From assembly GCA_016704275.1 (NCBI GenBank), contig JADJAK010000005.1:248001-312000 (forward strand): a DNA stretch of 64,000 bases, given 5' to 3'. Shown here piece after piece: positions 38,836 to 47,564 of the stretch (its first letter is position 1; the number at the start of each line of letters is the position of its first letter). The position numbers and the translations under genes were made by a program. Under the pieces are notes generated by a model. That model was not told where the DNA came from. It saw only the letters and a list, made by a program, of their open reading frames with translations, and ran no database searches. The stretch is from Gemmatimonadota bacterium (GTDB lineage: Bacteria > Gemmatimonadota > Gemmatimonadetes > Gemmatimonadales > GWC2-71-9).

Positions 38836-40802
38836 AGTCTCTGGTGTGCCGGGCGTTCTCCGGCCTGTTCGGCTGTCTGGTCGCCGTGTCGACGGCGAGT
38901 GCCCAGCGCGTGGTGCGTGACACCGCCGCGTTGGCCGATCTGGTCGTCACCGCGACACGGCTGCCGACCGCGGCGCCCGTCGCGGCGGCGACGACCGTCC
39001 TGCGTGGTGACGATCTGCGCGCGCGCGGCGTGCGCCTGGTGCAGGATGCCCTGCGTGAGGTCCCCGGCGTCGCGATCGTGCAGAACGGCTCGTACGGCGC
39101 GGTCACGTCGCTCTTTCTGCGCGGCGGCGAGAGCGACTACGTCAAGGTGCTCCTCGACGGGGTGCCGCTCAACGCGCCCGGCGGATCGCTCAACCTCGCC
39201 GATCTCACGACCGACGACATCGACCGGATCGAAGTGGTACGCGGGCCCGTCTCGGTGCTCTACGGTGCCGATGCGATGAGCGGCGTCATCCAGCTCTTCA
39301 CGCGCCACGGGTCGGCACGGCGCAGTGGGTCGCTCGGGGTGCGCGGCGGGACGTTCGGCGCGCGCGACTGGAACGCGCGCATTGCGGGTGGCGGTGCGCA
39401 GACCGGCCTCTCGCTGTCGGGATCACGGTTCGCGAGTGACGGCATCTATCCGTTCAACAGCCGCTATGACAATCGGGTCGGGTCGGCGCGGCTCGATTGG
39501 CGTGCCAGCAACGGCGGCACCGTGGCGCTGACCGCACGGGGTGGCGATGTCTCGGCCGGGTATCCCACCGACTTTGCCGGGGTCCCCGTCGATCGGAATC
39601 AGCGCACCACGGAGCGGCGCCTCTCCCTCGGCGCCGAGGCGAGTGCCCCGCTCGGTCAACTCCTCACCGGGACGCTGCAAGGATTCGCGTCGCGACTCCG
39701 CGCCGGCGCCACCAATCGTTCCGATACCCCGGCGGACACCCTCGGGTATGGCTTCGACAGCGATCGCAGCGCAGTCACGTGGCGGCGAGGGATCGACGCA
39801 CGCCTTGATTGGCGTCGGCTGCCGCAGGCGACGCTGTCGATCGGTGGCGGCGTGGAGCGGGAGGAGATCACCTCCACTGGCCGCACTCGGCAGAACTATG
39901 GGAGTGGCGCATTCGACGAGGCGACCGATTTCGCAGCCGACCGGAGCACTCGTCACGCGTATGCCCAGATGCTGGCAACACCGCACCGAAATGTCTCGAT
40001 CCAGCTGGGGTCGCGCCTCGACGACAACTCCGCGTTCGGGAGCTTCTCCACGTGGCGCGCTGGTGCCTCCTGGCAGCTCCGTGCAGGGACTCGCGTGTGG
40101 GGCGCAGTGGGCACGGCCTTCAAGGCACCGACCTTTGCCGAACTGTTCGCCACCGATCCCTATGAAGTTGGCAATCCTGGGCTGGCACCCGAGCGGACCC
40201 GGAATGCAGAGGTCGCGGTGGCCCAACAGCTGAGCGGTCGCGCGACGATCGAGGTCACCGCCTTTGACCAGCGCTTCCGGCAGCTGATCCAGTACGTGGG
40301 CGCCGCACCGGGGCAGCCGACGTATGTGAACCTTGGCGCGGCACGGAGTCGAGGCATCGAGGCCTCGATGGTGGTCCGGGCCGAGGGAGGGCTCACCCTC
40401 CGCGGGCACTGGACCCGGCTCGCCACGGAAGTCTCCGACAGTGGCTCGGCATCGTCCCTGACCTTCCAGCAGGGCGCGCGGCTGCTCCGCCGCCCGCCGA
40501 CGAGTGGCGGGGTCACCGCGACGCTGCAGCGGGCCGGGGTGACCCTGGGTGGCAGCCTGACCTACGTCGGGGAGCGGGACGACGTCGATTACCGGGATTT
40601 CCCCGCGACCCGGACCGCATTACCCTCCTACACCACCGTGGACCTCTCCCTTGAGCTCCCGGTCCGGCGCGCAGGGGCAGGTTCTCCCGGCGCCGCACTT
40701 ACCTTCCGGGGCGAAAACCTGTTCGATGCGGCCTACGATCAGGTGGTCGGTTTCCCCGGTCGCGGGCGCACCCTCTTTGTGGGGGCCCAGCTCCGCTATT
40801 GA
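38832..40802 (+). CDS. btuB: TonB-dependent outer-membrane receptor, BtuB-like
   Basis: The product is 656 residues from ATG 38832. A signal peptide ends near STASAQ. A TonB-box-like stretch (ADLVVTATRLP) follows, then a plug domain (about 45-150) with VLLDGVPLNAPGGSLNLADL and VEVVRGP-like IEVVRGPVSVLYG. The barrel of about 500 residues ends in a terminal tyrosine (LFVGAQLRY), the usual outer-membrane signal. Riboswitch control and linkage to BtuCD support cobalamin as the cargo. The start overlaps btuD by four bases. Confidence 0.88.
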   Translation: MKSLVCRAFSGLFGCLVAVSTASAQRVVRDTAALADLVVTATRLPTAAPVAAATTVLRGDDLRARGVRLVQDALREVPGVAIVQNGSYGAVTSLFLRGGESDYVKVLLDGVPLNAPGGSLNLADLTTDDIDRIEVVRGPVSVLYGADAMSGVIQLFTRHGSARRSGSLGVRGGTFGARDWNARIAGGGAQTGLSLSGSRFASDGIYPFNSRYDNRVGSARLDWRASNGGTVALTARGGDVSAGYPTDFAGVPVDRNQRTTERRLSLGAEASAPLGQLLTGTLQGFASRLRAGATNRSDTPADTLGYGFDSDRSAVTWRRGIDARLDWRRLPQATLSIGGGVEREEITSTGRTRQNYGSGAFDEATDFAADRSTRHAYAQMLATPHRNVSIQLGSRLDDNSAFGSFSTWRAGASWQLRAGTRVWGAVGTAFKAPTFAELFATDPYEVGNPGLAPERTRNAEVAVAQQLSGRATIEVTAFDQRFRQLIQYVGAAPGQPTYVNLGAARSRGIEASMVVRAEGGLTLRGHWTRLATEVSDSGSASSLTFQQGARLLRRPPTSGGVTATLQRAGVTLGGSLTYVGERDDVDYRDFPATRTALPSYTTVDLSLELPVRRAGAGSPGAALTFRGENLFDAAYDQVVGFPGRGRTLFVGAQLRY

Positions 40803-40821
40803 TGTCATGAGGAATGTGACC

Positions 40822-41895
40822 ATGCGCTTTCGGCCTGCCACCCTGTTGCTTGCGAGTTGCCTCGGCGCGTGCGCGGCGACCACGGGGCCGACGTCGCTCC
40901 CCACCGAGGTCCTGGTGGTGCTCGATCAGCAGGAGCGCGCCCTCAGGCTGGTGGCTGTCGATTCGACGGCCACCACGGTCACCATTCCGCTGGGCACCAC
41001 GGTGGGATCCCCGACCACTCTGGCGGTGCGGGGGACCAAGGCCGCCGTCGGCATGAACGCGGGCGGCCTGATTCTGATCGTCGATCTCGTCACGCACCAG
41101 GTCGTTGCCCAGATCGTCACCTCGCTTGGCGACAACTCGCCGATCGCGTCGATTGCCTTCTCCGAGGAAGGGGATGGCTACGCCGCCTCGCCGGTCGCCA
41201 ATCTGGTGACCCGATTCACCACCGCGGGTGCGGCGGAGCAGATCAATGGACTGACGCAGGGGCCGCAGGCCTTCGGCATGGCACGCGGCCGCGTCTTCTT
41301 CGTCAACGGCAACCGACTCGGCTGTTATCCGGTCCAGGTCAGCTGCGCCAACAACGCCAGCTGGCTTGCCCCGTTCGAGCGCGGGAAGAATCCGCTCGAC
41401 TCCATCCCGCTCATCGGTCCGGGCAACGCGGTCGCCGCCGTCACGTCCAGCGACGGCCTCCTCTATGTGCTCAACGCCGGCAACGGTGGCACGGTCGAGG
41501 GTCGCCTCTCGGCGGTCGATCCGGTCCGTCAGCGCGAAGTGGCCTCGTATGGAGGTCTCGGTGTGGCACCGACCTACATGGTCTCGGATGGTGGCGATCG
41601 CCTCCTGATCGCGAGCGCGGCTGAGGGACTGATGGTCTTCAACACGCGGACGCGGGAGCTCGAGCGCGGCGCAGGATCGGGAATTCCATTGCTGCAGCCG
41701 CGCGGCCTCGCCAGCGACGGCCTGGGCCGCAGCTACGTGGTCGAAGCGGGGAGTTGCACTGTCGCCGGCGGCGCCGGCCGAGTGCGCGTCTTCGGCTCCG
41801 ACCTGGTCGAACGCCGCACCATCGCCACCGGCGTCTGTCCGGTGGCCGCCGCTATCACCGAGATCCAGGCCGACCTCTTCCCACCGCTGAACTGA
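40822..41895 (+). CDS. Surface or periplasmic lipoprotein with beta-propeller-like repeats (possible BtuG analogue)
   Basis: The product is 357 residues from ATG 40822, with ATG 40807 as an alternative adding five residues. The signal ends in the lipobox LGAC with C17. The mature part has repeating strand patterns typical of YncE/YVTN-type propellers (LVVLDQQERALRLVAVD, LILIVDLVTHQVVAQIV, LLYVLNAGN, LLIASAAEGLMVFN, RVRVFGSDLVERR). It is the last gene of the riboswitch operon, directly after the receptor. In Bacteroides the propeller lipoprotein BtuG caps BtuB and binds B12; the position and fold here suggest a similar role. The binding role is inference. Confidence 0.72.
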   Translation: MRFRPATLLLASCLGACAATTGPTSLPTEVLVVLDQQERALRLVAVDSTATTVTIPLGTTVGSPTTLAVRGTKAAVGMNAGGLILIVDLVTHQVVAQIVTSLGDNSPIASIAFSEEGDGYAASPVANLVTRFTTAGAAEQINGLTQGPQAFGMARGRVFFVNGNRLGCYPVQVSCANNASWLAPFERGKNPLDSIPLIGPGNAVAAVTSSDGLLYVLNAGNGGTVEGRLSAVDPVRQREVASYGGLGVAPTYMVSDGGDRLLIASAAEGLMVFNTRTRELERGAGSGIPLLQPRGLASDGLGRSYVVEAGSCTVAGGAGRVRVFGSDLVERRTIATGVCPVAAAITEIQADLFPPLN

Positions 41896-41899
41896 GCCG

Positions 41900-42649
41900 G
41901 TGGCGGGCTCCCCCACCATCACCCCAGCGATCGTCCTCGGGTCGATTCGATACGGGGAAACGTCGCGCATCGTTCGGCTGCTCACGCGCGACCTCGGGAT
42001 GCTCAGCGCGATCGCGAAAGGGGCGCTGCGCCCCAAGAGCCGATTCGGCGCCTCCCTCCAACTCCTCAGCGAAGGTCAGGCCCACCTGCTCCAGTCGCGG
42101 AGTGGTGACCTCCACACCATGGTCGCCTTCGACCTGACAGGGTGGCATGGCGGCCTGGCGAACGACATGGGTCGGTTCCACGCGGCGTCCGCCCTGGCCG
42201 AGTTGGCAGTGCGCTTCGTGCCGCCGATCGGCAATCCCCCCCTCTTCGATGAAATCCGGCAGGCGGTGGCGCTCATCGAGCTCGCGCCCCTGGATGCCGT
42301 CGAGGTGGTGGGTCTGCGGGCGCTCTGGCGGCTGATCGGGGACCTCGGGCTGGGGCCGGCCCTCGAGCACTGCGCTCGCGACGGCGCCGACCTTCCCGAG
42401 GGGGCCGTCGCCTTCTCGCTCGGTGATGGTGGCTTCCTCTGCGCGGCCTGCGCCCGTGGGGCAGGTGCCGCGCGGCTGGCCGGGGAGGACCGGGCCGCCG
42501 TGGTGGCCCTGCTGACCCCGGGCGCCGACCTTCCGGTCCTGGATGCCCCCCACGCGGCTGCCCATCGACGGCTGCTGGCCCGCTGGGTCGGGCACCACCT
42601 GGCCGATGGGGAGCTTCCCGCCCTGGAGGCGTGGCGGCGCACGGGATAG
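41900..42649 (+). CDS. recO: DNA repair protein RecO
   Basis: The product is 249 residues from GTG 41900. An N-terminal OB fold (AIVLGSIRYGETSRIVRLLTRDLG in order, with KGALRPKSRFG) precedes a helical domain. It works with RecF and RecR to load RecA at gaps. The zinc region shows C (in LEHCARDG) and a CxxC (in FLCAAC) but lacks the second cysteine of the first pair, so zinc binding is incomplete. It follows the B12 operon by only four bases and could be read through from it. Confidence 0.88.
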   Translation: MAGSPTITPAIVLGSIRYGETSRIVRLLTRDLGMLSAIAKGALRPKSRFGASLQLLSEGQAHLLQSRSGDLHTMVAFDLTGWHGGLANDMGRFHAASALAELAVRFVPPIGNPPLFDEIRQAVALIELAPLDAVEVVGLRALWRLIGDLGLGPALEHCARDGADLPEGAVAFSLGDGGFLCAACARGAGAARLAGEDRAAVVALLTPGADLPVLDAPHAAAHRRLLARWVGHHLADGELPALEAWRRTG

Positions 42650-42757
42650 TGGCCCGGGAGGCCCCGAGGTGGCACTATTCAGCTGTTCCATTCCCGAACC
42701 GTCACCCGACGGAGGCCTGTTCGAACCCACCATTGTGTGTTGCCTGAAGGAGTTTCC

Positions 42758-43183
42758 ATGCGCCGACTGCTCTGGTCGGTGGTCGTGGCGATGCTCCTCG
42801 GGGTGGTGACCAGGCCAGCCGTTGCCCAACGGTCGTCCGATCGGCCCGTGATCTCGCTCGAGGAACCGCGCCCCAACCCCGTCCTTCCGGCGGCGCTCGT
42901 TCCGTTTGCCATCGATGCGGAGGTCTGCCGCAAGGATCACATTCCACGCGTCAGCGTGAAGGTCTACAATGTGCTTGCCAATCCGGTGGCCGCGTTGCGG
43001 TTGCGGGGACGGCGAACCACTCCGCTCGACAACAGTCCGTTGCGATGCGGGGCCTACGTGGCGGTGTGGGACGGCACCATCGATGGCGGGACGCGCGTTG
43101 CGCCGCCCGGGATCTACTACCTCCAGCTTGCCGTGGATGACCGGGCTCCACGCACCAGAAAGCTGATCGTGACCCAACCGTGA
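42758..43183 (+). CDS. Small exported protein with an FlgD-Ig-like fold
   Basis: The product is 141 residues from ATG 42758, which has AAGGAG seven bases upstream. A signal peptide ends near PAVAQ. The mature part is a single beta-sandwich with RVSVKVYNVLANPVAALRL and GAYVAVWDGTIDGGTRVAPPGIYYLQL. This strand-turn pattern resembles FlgD-type or secretion-linked Ig domains that end larger surface proteins. Two cysteines (in EVCRKDH and LRCGAY) may form a disulfide. The function is unknown. Confidence 0.7.
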   Translation: MRRLLWSVVVAMLLGVVTRPAVAQRSSDRPVISLEEPRPNPVLPAALVPFAIDAEVCRKDHIPRVSVKVYNVLANPVAALRLRGRRTTPLDNSPLRCGAYVAVWDGTIDGGTRVAPPGIYYLQLAVDDRAPRTRKLIVTQP

Positions 43184-43203
43184 GGGACGCCTGTGCGTCC
43201 CTC
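43182..43203 (+). terminator. Hairpin at the end of the FlgD-Ig-like gene
   Basis: Perfect 8-base arms GAGGGACG (43182-43189) and CGTCCCTC (43196-43203) enclose a 6-base loop and overlap the stop codon. It likely ends transcription before clpB. No T-run follows, so the call is moderate. Confidence 0.5.
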
Positions 43204-43315
43204 GCGGCGTTTCAGGCATACACCGATACCTAGGGAGTCTCGGTTCGGCCATTCCGGCAGGTGCGGCGCGGCGCGTCCCTTGCCATCTTCCACGAGAGCC
43301 CAGGAGGGATGTCCG

Positions 43316-45928
43316 ATGCTGAGACCAGAACGATTGACCGTGAAGGCGCAGGAAGCGGTGCGGGACGCGATCGAGCATGCCGGCAAGCGCGGCAACCCGG
43401 TCGTGAATGACGCGCACCTGCTCGCCGTGCTGCTGGCCCAGGACGATGGCATCGTGCCGCCGCTCCTCCGCAAGGCCGGGGTGACGGTGTCCCGCCTCAG
43501 CAATCTGGTCGAGGCCGAGGTCGCCACCTTCCCGAAGCAGGAGGGTGGCGACACTCAGCCGACGATCGATCGTGGCCTGTCGAAGCTCTTCGATCGCGCC
43601 GAGAAGCTCAGCAAGGAGTTCGGTGACGACTACGTCTCCACCGAGCATCTGCTGTTGGCGCTGACCGAGGAGAAGGGCACCACCGCGCGCCGCCTGCTCG
43701 AGGACGCCGGGTTGACCGCGAAGCAGTTGCGCGACGCGCTCGCCCAGCTGCGCGGGTCGCATCGCGTGACCGACCAGACGCCGGAAGAGAAGTATCAGGC
43801 GCTCGAACGCTTCACCCGCAACCTCACCCAATCGGCACGGGACGGAAAACTCGATCCCGTGATCGGTCGCGACGAGGAAGTACGGCGCGTGATGCAGGTG
43901 CTATCGCGGCGGACCAAGAACAACCCCGTCCTCATCGGCGAGCCCGGCGTCGGCAAGACGGCGATCGTCGAAGGGCTGGCGCAGCGGATCGTCAATGGCG
44001 ACGTCCCTGACTCGCTCCGCAATCGCGAGGTCGTGGCGCTCGACATCGGGCTGCTGCTCGCGGGCGCGAAGTACCGCGGCGAATTCGAGGAGCGCCTCAA
44101 GGCGGTGGTCAAGGAATTGACCGACGCCGAGGGGCGCTACATCGTCTTCATCGACGAACTGCACACCCTGGTGGGCGCCGGGAAAGCGGAGGGTGCGGTC
44201 GACGCCTCCAACCTGCTCAAGCCGGCGCTGGCGCGCGGCGAGTTGCACGTGGTCGGCGCCACGACGCTCGACGAGTACCGCCTGCACGTCGAGAAGGACG
44301 CCGCGCTCGAGCGGCGCTTCCAGCCGGTCTACGTCGGCGAGCCGAGCGTGGAGGACACCATCGCCATCCTCCGCGGCCTCAAGGAGAAGTACGAGGTCCA
44401 CCATGGCGTCCGGATCACCGACAACGCCCTGATCGCGGCGGCCACCCTCTCCAGTCGCTACATCGGCGACCGCTTCCTGCCGGACAAGGCGATCGACCTG
44501 ATCGACGAGGCCGCCGCACGGCTCCGCATGGAGATCGACTCGCTGCCGCAGGAGATCGACGAGGTCGAGCGGCGCGTGCTGCAGCTCGAGATCGAGCGGC
44601 AATCGCTCCTGCGCGAGAAGGACAAGGCGTCCATCGAGCGTCGGTCGATCCTCGAGCAGGAGATCGCCGAGCAGCGGGAGAAGAGTGCCGGCATGAAGGC
44701 GCAGTGGCAGTCCGAAAAGTCTGCCATCGAGAAGATCCAGAAGAAGAAGGCCGAAGTGGAGCAGCTGCGCGCCGAGGTGGACCAGGCCACGCGCAGTGGC
44801 GATCTCCAGAAGGCCGGTGAGCTCCGCTACGGGCGCATTCCCGAGCTGGAGCGCGCACTCACCGTTGAGGAGGCGAAGCTCGGCGATGCCTCGCAGGGGG
44901 CGCGCTACCTCCGCGAGGAGGTGGACACCGAGGACATCGCATCGGTCGTCGCCAAGTGGACGGGGATTCCGGTCACCAAGATGCTGGAATCCGATCGGGC
45001 GCGGCTGACCCGCCTCGAGGCCGAGCTGGCCCGACGGGTCGTCGGACAGCCCGAGGCGATTGCCGCGGTATCGAATGCCGTGCGGAGGGCCCGGGCGGGA
45101 CTGCAGGACACCGCGCGCCCGACCGGCTCCTTCATCTTCCTCGGCCCGACCGGTGTCGGCAAGACGGAGACGGCGCGGGCGCTCGCCGAGTTCCTCTTCG
45201 ACGATGAACGGGCGATGGTGCGGCTCGACATGTCGGAGTACATGGAGAAGCACGCCGTCTCGCGGATGATCGGGGCACCCCCAGGGTACGTCGGCTACGA
45301 AGAGGGCGGCCAGCTGACCGAGGCGGTGCGGCGGCGGCCGTATTCCGTCCTGCTGTTCGATGAAATCGAGAAGGCGCATCCCGACGTCTTCAATCTGCTG
45401 CTGCAGGTGCTGGACGATGGCCGGCTGACCGACTCCCAGGGACGGGTGGTGGATTTCCGGAACACCGTCATCATCATGACAAGCAATCTGGGCGGGCGCT
45501 TCATCACCGCCGTGCGGGAGCCGGATCCGGTGGAGTGGCTCGAGATCGAGTCCAAGGTGCTCGAGGAGTTGCGGGCGCACTTCCGTCCCGAATTCCTCAA
45601 CCGCGTGGATGACGTGATCGTCTTCCATCCGCTGACGCGCGAGGATCTCGATCAGATCGTGGCACTGCAGCTGGGGAAGTTGCGCGCGCTGATCGCCGGC
45701 AAGGGGATGGTGCTCGACGTGACCCCGGAGGCGATGTCGTGGATCGGGGACGCGGGGTACGATCCGCTCTACGGCGCGCGTCCGCTCAAGCGGGTCATTC
45801 AGCGCGAGCTGCAGAACCCGATCGCGATGGAGTTGCTCGCGGGCTCCTACGAGGAGGGCGACATCATCCGCGTCACCGTGGTGGGCGAGCAACTCACCTT
45901 CGAGCGGGTCTCGGCCGCGAGTGGGTGA
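43316..45928 (+). CDS. clpB: ATP-dependent disaggregase ClpB
   Basis: The product is 870 residues from ATG 43316, which has AGGAGGG just upstream. It has an N-terminal Clp-N repeat pair and the first AAA+ module with Walker A GEPGVGKT (208-215). A long coiled-coil middle domain (about 400-525) follows, then a second AAA+ module with Walker A GPTGVGKT (610-617) and the sensor region GARPLKRVIQRELQNP. Presence of the middle domain separates ClpB from ClpA and ClpC. It rescues aggregated proteins with DnaK. No CIRCE element is visible upstream. Confidence 0.96.
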   Translation: MLRPERLTVKAQEAVRDAIEHAGKRGNPVVNDAHLLAVLLAQDDGIVPPLLRKAGVTVSRLSNLVEAEVATFPKQEGGDTQPTIDRGLSKLFDRAEKLSKEFGDDYVSTEHLLLALTEEKGTTARRLLEDAGLTAKQLRDALAQLRGSHRVTDQTPEEKYQALERFTRNLTQSARDGKLDPVIGRDEEVRRVMQVLSRRTKNNPVLIGEPGVGKTAIVEGLAQRIVNGDVPDSLRNREVVALDIGLLLAGAKYRGEFEERLKAVVKELTDAEGRYIVFIDELHTLVGAGKAEGAVDASNLLKPALARGELHVVGATTLDEYRLHVEKDAALERRFQPVYVGEPSVEDTIAILRGLKEKYEVHHGVRITDNALIAAATLSSRYIGDRFLPDKAIDLIDEAAARLRMEIDSLPQEIDEVERRVLQLEIERQSLLREKDKASIERRSILEQEIAEQREKSAGMKAQWQSEKSAIEKIQKKKAEVEQLRAEVDQATRSGDLQKAGELRYGRIPELERALTVEEAKLGDASQGARYLREEVDTEDIASVVAKWTGIPVTKMLESDRARLTRLEAELARRVVGQPEAIAAVSNAVRRARAGLQDTARPTGSFIFLGPTGVGKTETARALAEFLFDDERAMVRLDMSEYMEKHAVSRMIGAPPGYVGYEEGGQLTEAVRRRPYSVLLFDEIEKAHPDVFNLLLQVLDDGRLTDSQGRVVDFRNTVIIMTSNLGGRFITAVREPDPVEWLEIESKVLEELRAHFRPEFLNRVDDVIVFHPLTREDLDQIVALQLGKLRALIAGKGMVLDVTPEAMSWIGDAGYDPLYGARPLKRVIQRELQNPIAMELLAGSYEEGDIIRVTVVGEQLTFERVSAASG

Positions 45929-46388
45929 AGCGCCACCCTCCGCCCTCGACCTCGCGGGGATGCGGCTGGCGCTCGCGCAGGCCGCAGCGGCCGCGGCGGC
46001 AGGCGAGGTCCCGGTCGGCGCCGTGGTCTGCGTGGGCGATCGGGTGCTCGCCGCCGCGCACAACCGGACCGTGGCGTCCGGCGATCCGACGGCCCACGCC
46101 GAGTGCCTCGCCATTCGCGAGGCACTCGGCGCATTGGGGAGTGATCGACTTCCCGATGCCACCCTGTACGTCACCCTTGAGCCGTGTGCTCAGTGTGCCG
46201 GTGCGATCATCCTCGCCAAGGTCGGTCGGGTGGTCTTCGGGGCGTGGGACGACAAGGCGGGGATGGCCGGTTCGGTGCACGACCTGCTGCGCCATCCGCG
46301 CCTGAACCACCACCCCGAGGTGCGGGGCGGGGTGCTCGCCGAAGCCTGCGGTGATATTCTTCGGCACTTCTTCCAGGATCGTCGCTGA
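45921..46388 (+). CDS. tadA: tRNA-specific adenosine deaminase
   Basis: The product is 155 residues from GTG 45921, overlapping the clpB end by eight bases. Zinc and proton-shuttle residues are H59 and E61 in AHAECLAI and C89, C92 in PCAQC. The length and the GAWDDKAGMAGSVHDLLRH loop fit TadA rather than CMP or guanine deaminases. It makes inosine 34 in tRNA-Arg(ACG). Confidence 0.92.
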   Translation: MGEAPPSALDLAGMRLALAQAAAAAAAGEVPVGAVVCVGDRVLAAAHNRTVASGDPTAHAECLAIREALGALGSDRLPDATLYVTLEPCAQCAGAIILAKVGRVVFGAWDDKAGMAGSVHDLLRHPRLNHHPEVRGGVLAEACGDILRHFFQDRR

Positions 46389-47495
46389 GTGAAGCGCCTT
46401 GCTCTGCTCCTCGCCCTCGGGCTGGCAGCCGCCCCGGTGGCGGCCCAGCGTCCGGCCAATCACGTCATCTTCATCACGCTTGATGGCGTGCGACCCGAGG
46501 ACCTCTTCGGCGGCGCCGACTCCCTCGTCCTCTTCGACAAGAAGGCCTCCGGCATCGTCGATACCACGGCCACCCGGGGTCGCTTCTGGCGCGGCTCGGT
46601 GGCCGAGCGTCGCCGGGTGCTGATGCCGTTCTTCTGGGATTCGCTGGTGCCCCAAGGTGCCCTCGTCGGCAGACTCGATGGGGCGCCGACCACCATCACC
46701 AACGGTCTCAAGTTTTCCGCACCTGGCTATCAGGAGCTGTTCACCGGGAAGGCGCAGCCCGACGTCACCTCCAACGACGATCGCCGCTACGCCCACCGGA
46801 CCATCTTCGATGTCGTGCGTGACCGGCTGGCGACGAAGCACACCGATGTCGCTGCCTTCACCTCATGGGCCGTGCAGGGGCGGCTGGTCTCGAACCGACC
46901 GGAAGCCGTAGTCGTGAGCGCCTCGTTCGAGCCGCTGCCACCGGAGTCCCGCGTTGGGGCCGGAGCGGTGATCGAGCCGCTGCAGCGTCGGATCATTTAT
47001 CCCGACGTCGCCATGCGCCTCGACGGCTTCACCCATGCCCTCGCCGCCGACTACCTCGTCCGGTACCATCCCCGACTGCTCCACATCGGGCATGGCGAGA
47101 CCGACGAGGATGCGCATGCGCGCCGGTATGACCGCTACCTCGCGGCGATGCACGAGGCCGATGCGATGCTGCGGGAGTTGTGGCATACCATCCAGGCGGA
47201 TCCGGTGCTTCGCGGGCGGACGGCGCTGGTGCTCACGACCGACCATGGGCGGGGCCGGACGCCGGCCGACTGGACATCGCACGGCAAGGATGTCGCGGGT
47301 GCGGAGCACATCTGGGTCTTCGCCGTCGGGGCAGGGGTGGCGCCGCGCGGCGTCGTGACCACCATCCCCACCACGCAATCACAGGTCGGCCCGACGATTC
47401 TCGCCTTGCTGGGCCTCGACCCGCGAGACCTCGCGGCGGATGCTGCCCAACCGGCGTGGCATCTGCTCGCGGCCACGCGCCCAAGTCGCCAGTGA
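46389..47495 (+). CDS. Exported alkaline phosphatase superfamily protein
   Basis: The product is 368 residues from GTG 46389, starting the base after the tadA stop. It has a signal peptide (ending VAAQ). Metal-site motifs include FITLDGVRPEDLFGG near the N-terminus, a candidate nucleophile in APGYQELFTG, and TTDHGRGRTP plus HG near residue 295-305. These are features of the nucleotide pyrophosphatase/phosphodiesterase and sulfatase-like clan. A periplasmic phosphoesterase is likely; the substrate is unknown. Confidence 0.78.
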   Translation: MKRLALLLALGLAAAPVAAQRPANHVIFITLDGVRPEDLFGGADSLVLFDKKASGIVDTTATRGRFWRGSVAERRRVLMPFFWDSLVPQGALVGRLDGAPTTITNGLKFSAPGYQELFTGKAQPDVTSNDDRRYAHRTIFDVVRDRLATKHTDVAAFTSWAVQGRLVSNRPEAVVVSASFEPLPPESRVGAGAVIEPLQRRIIYPDVAMRLDGFTHALAADYLVRYHPRLLHIGHGETDEDAHARRYDRYLAAMHEADAMLRELWHTIQADPVLRGRTALVLTTDHGRGRTPADWTSHGKDVAGAEHIWVFAVGAGVAPRGVVTTIPTTQSQVGPTILALLGLDPRDLAADAAQPAWHLLAATRPSRQ

Positions 47496-47564
47496 AGCCC
47501 GTGGCCATCGGGCCGATAACCTGAACAGCGGCCGGTGCTGGCCGTCGTTCCCCTCGGAGGCGTC

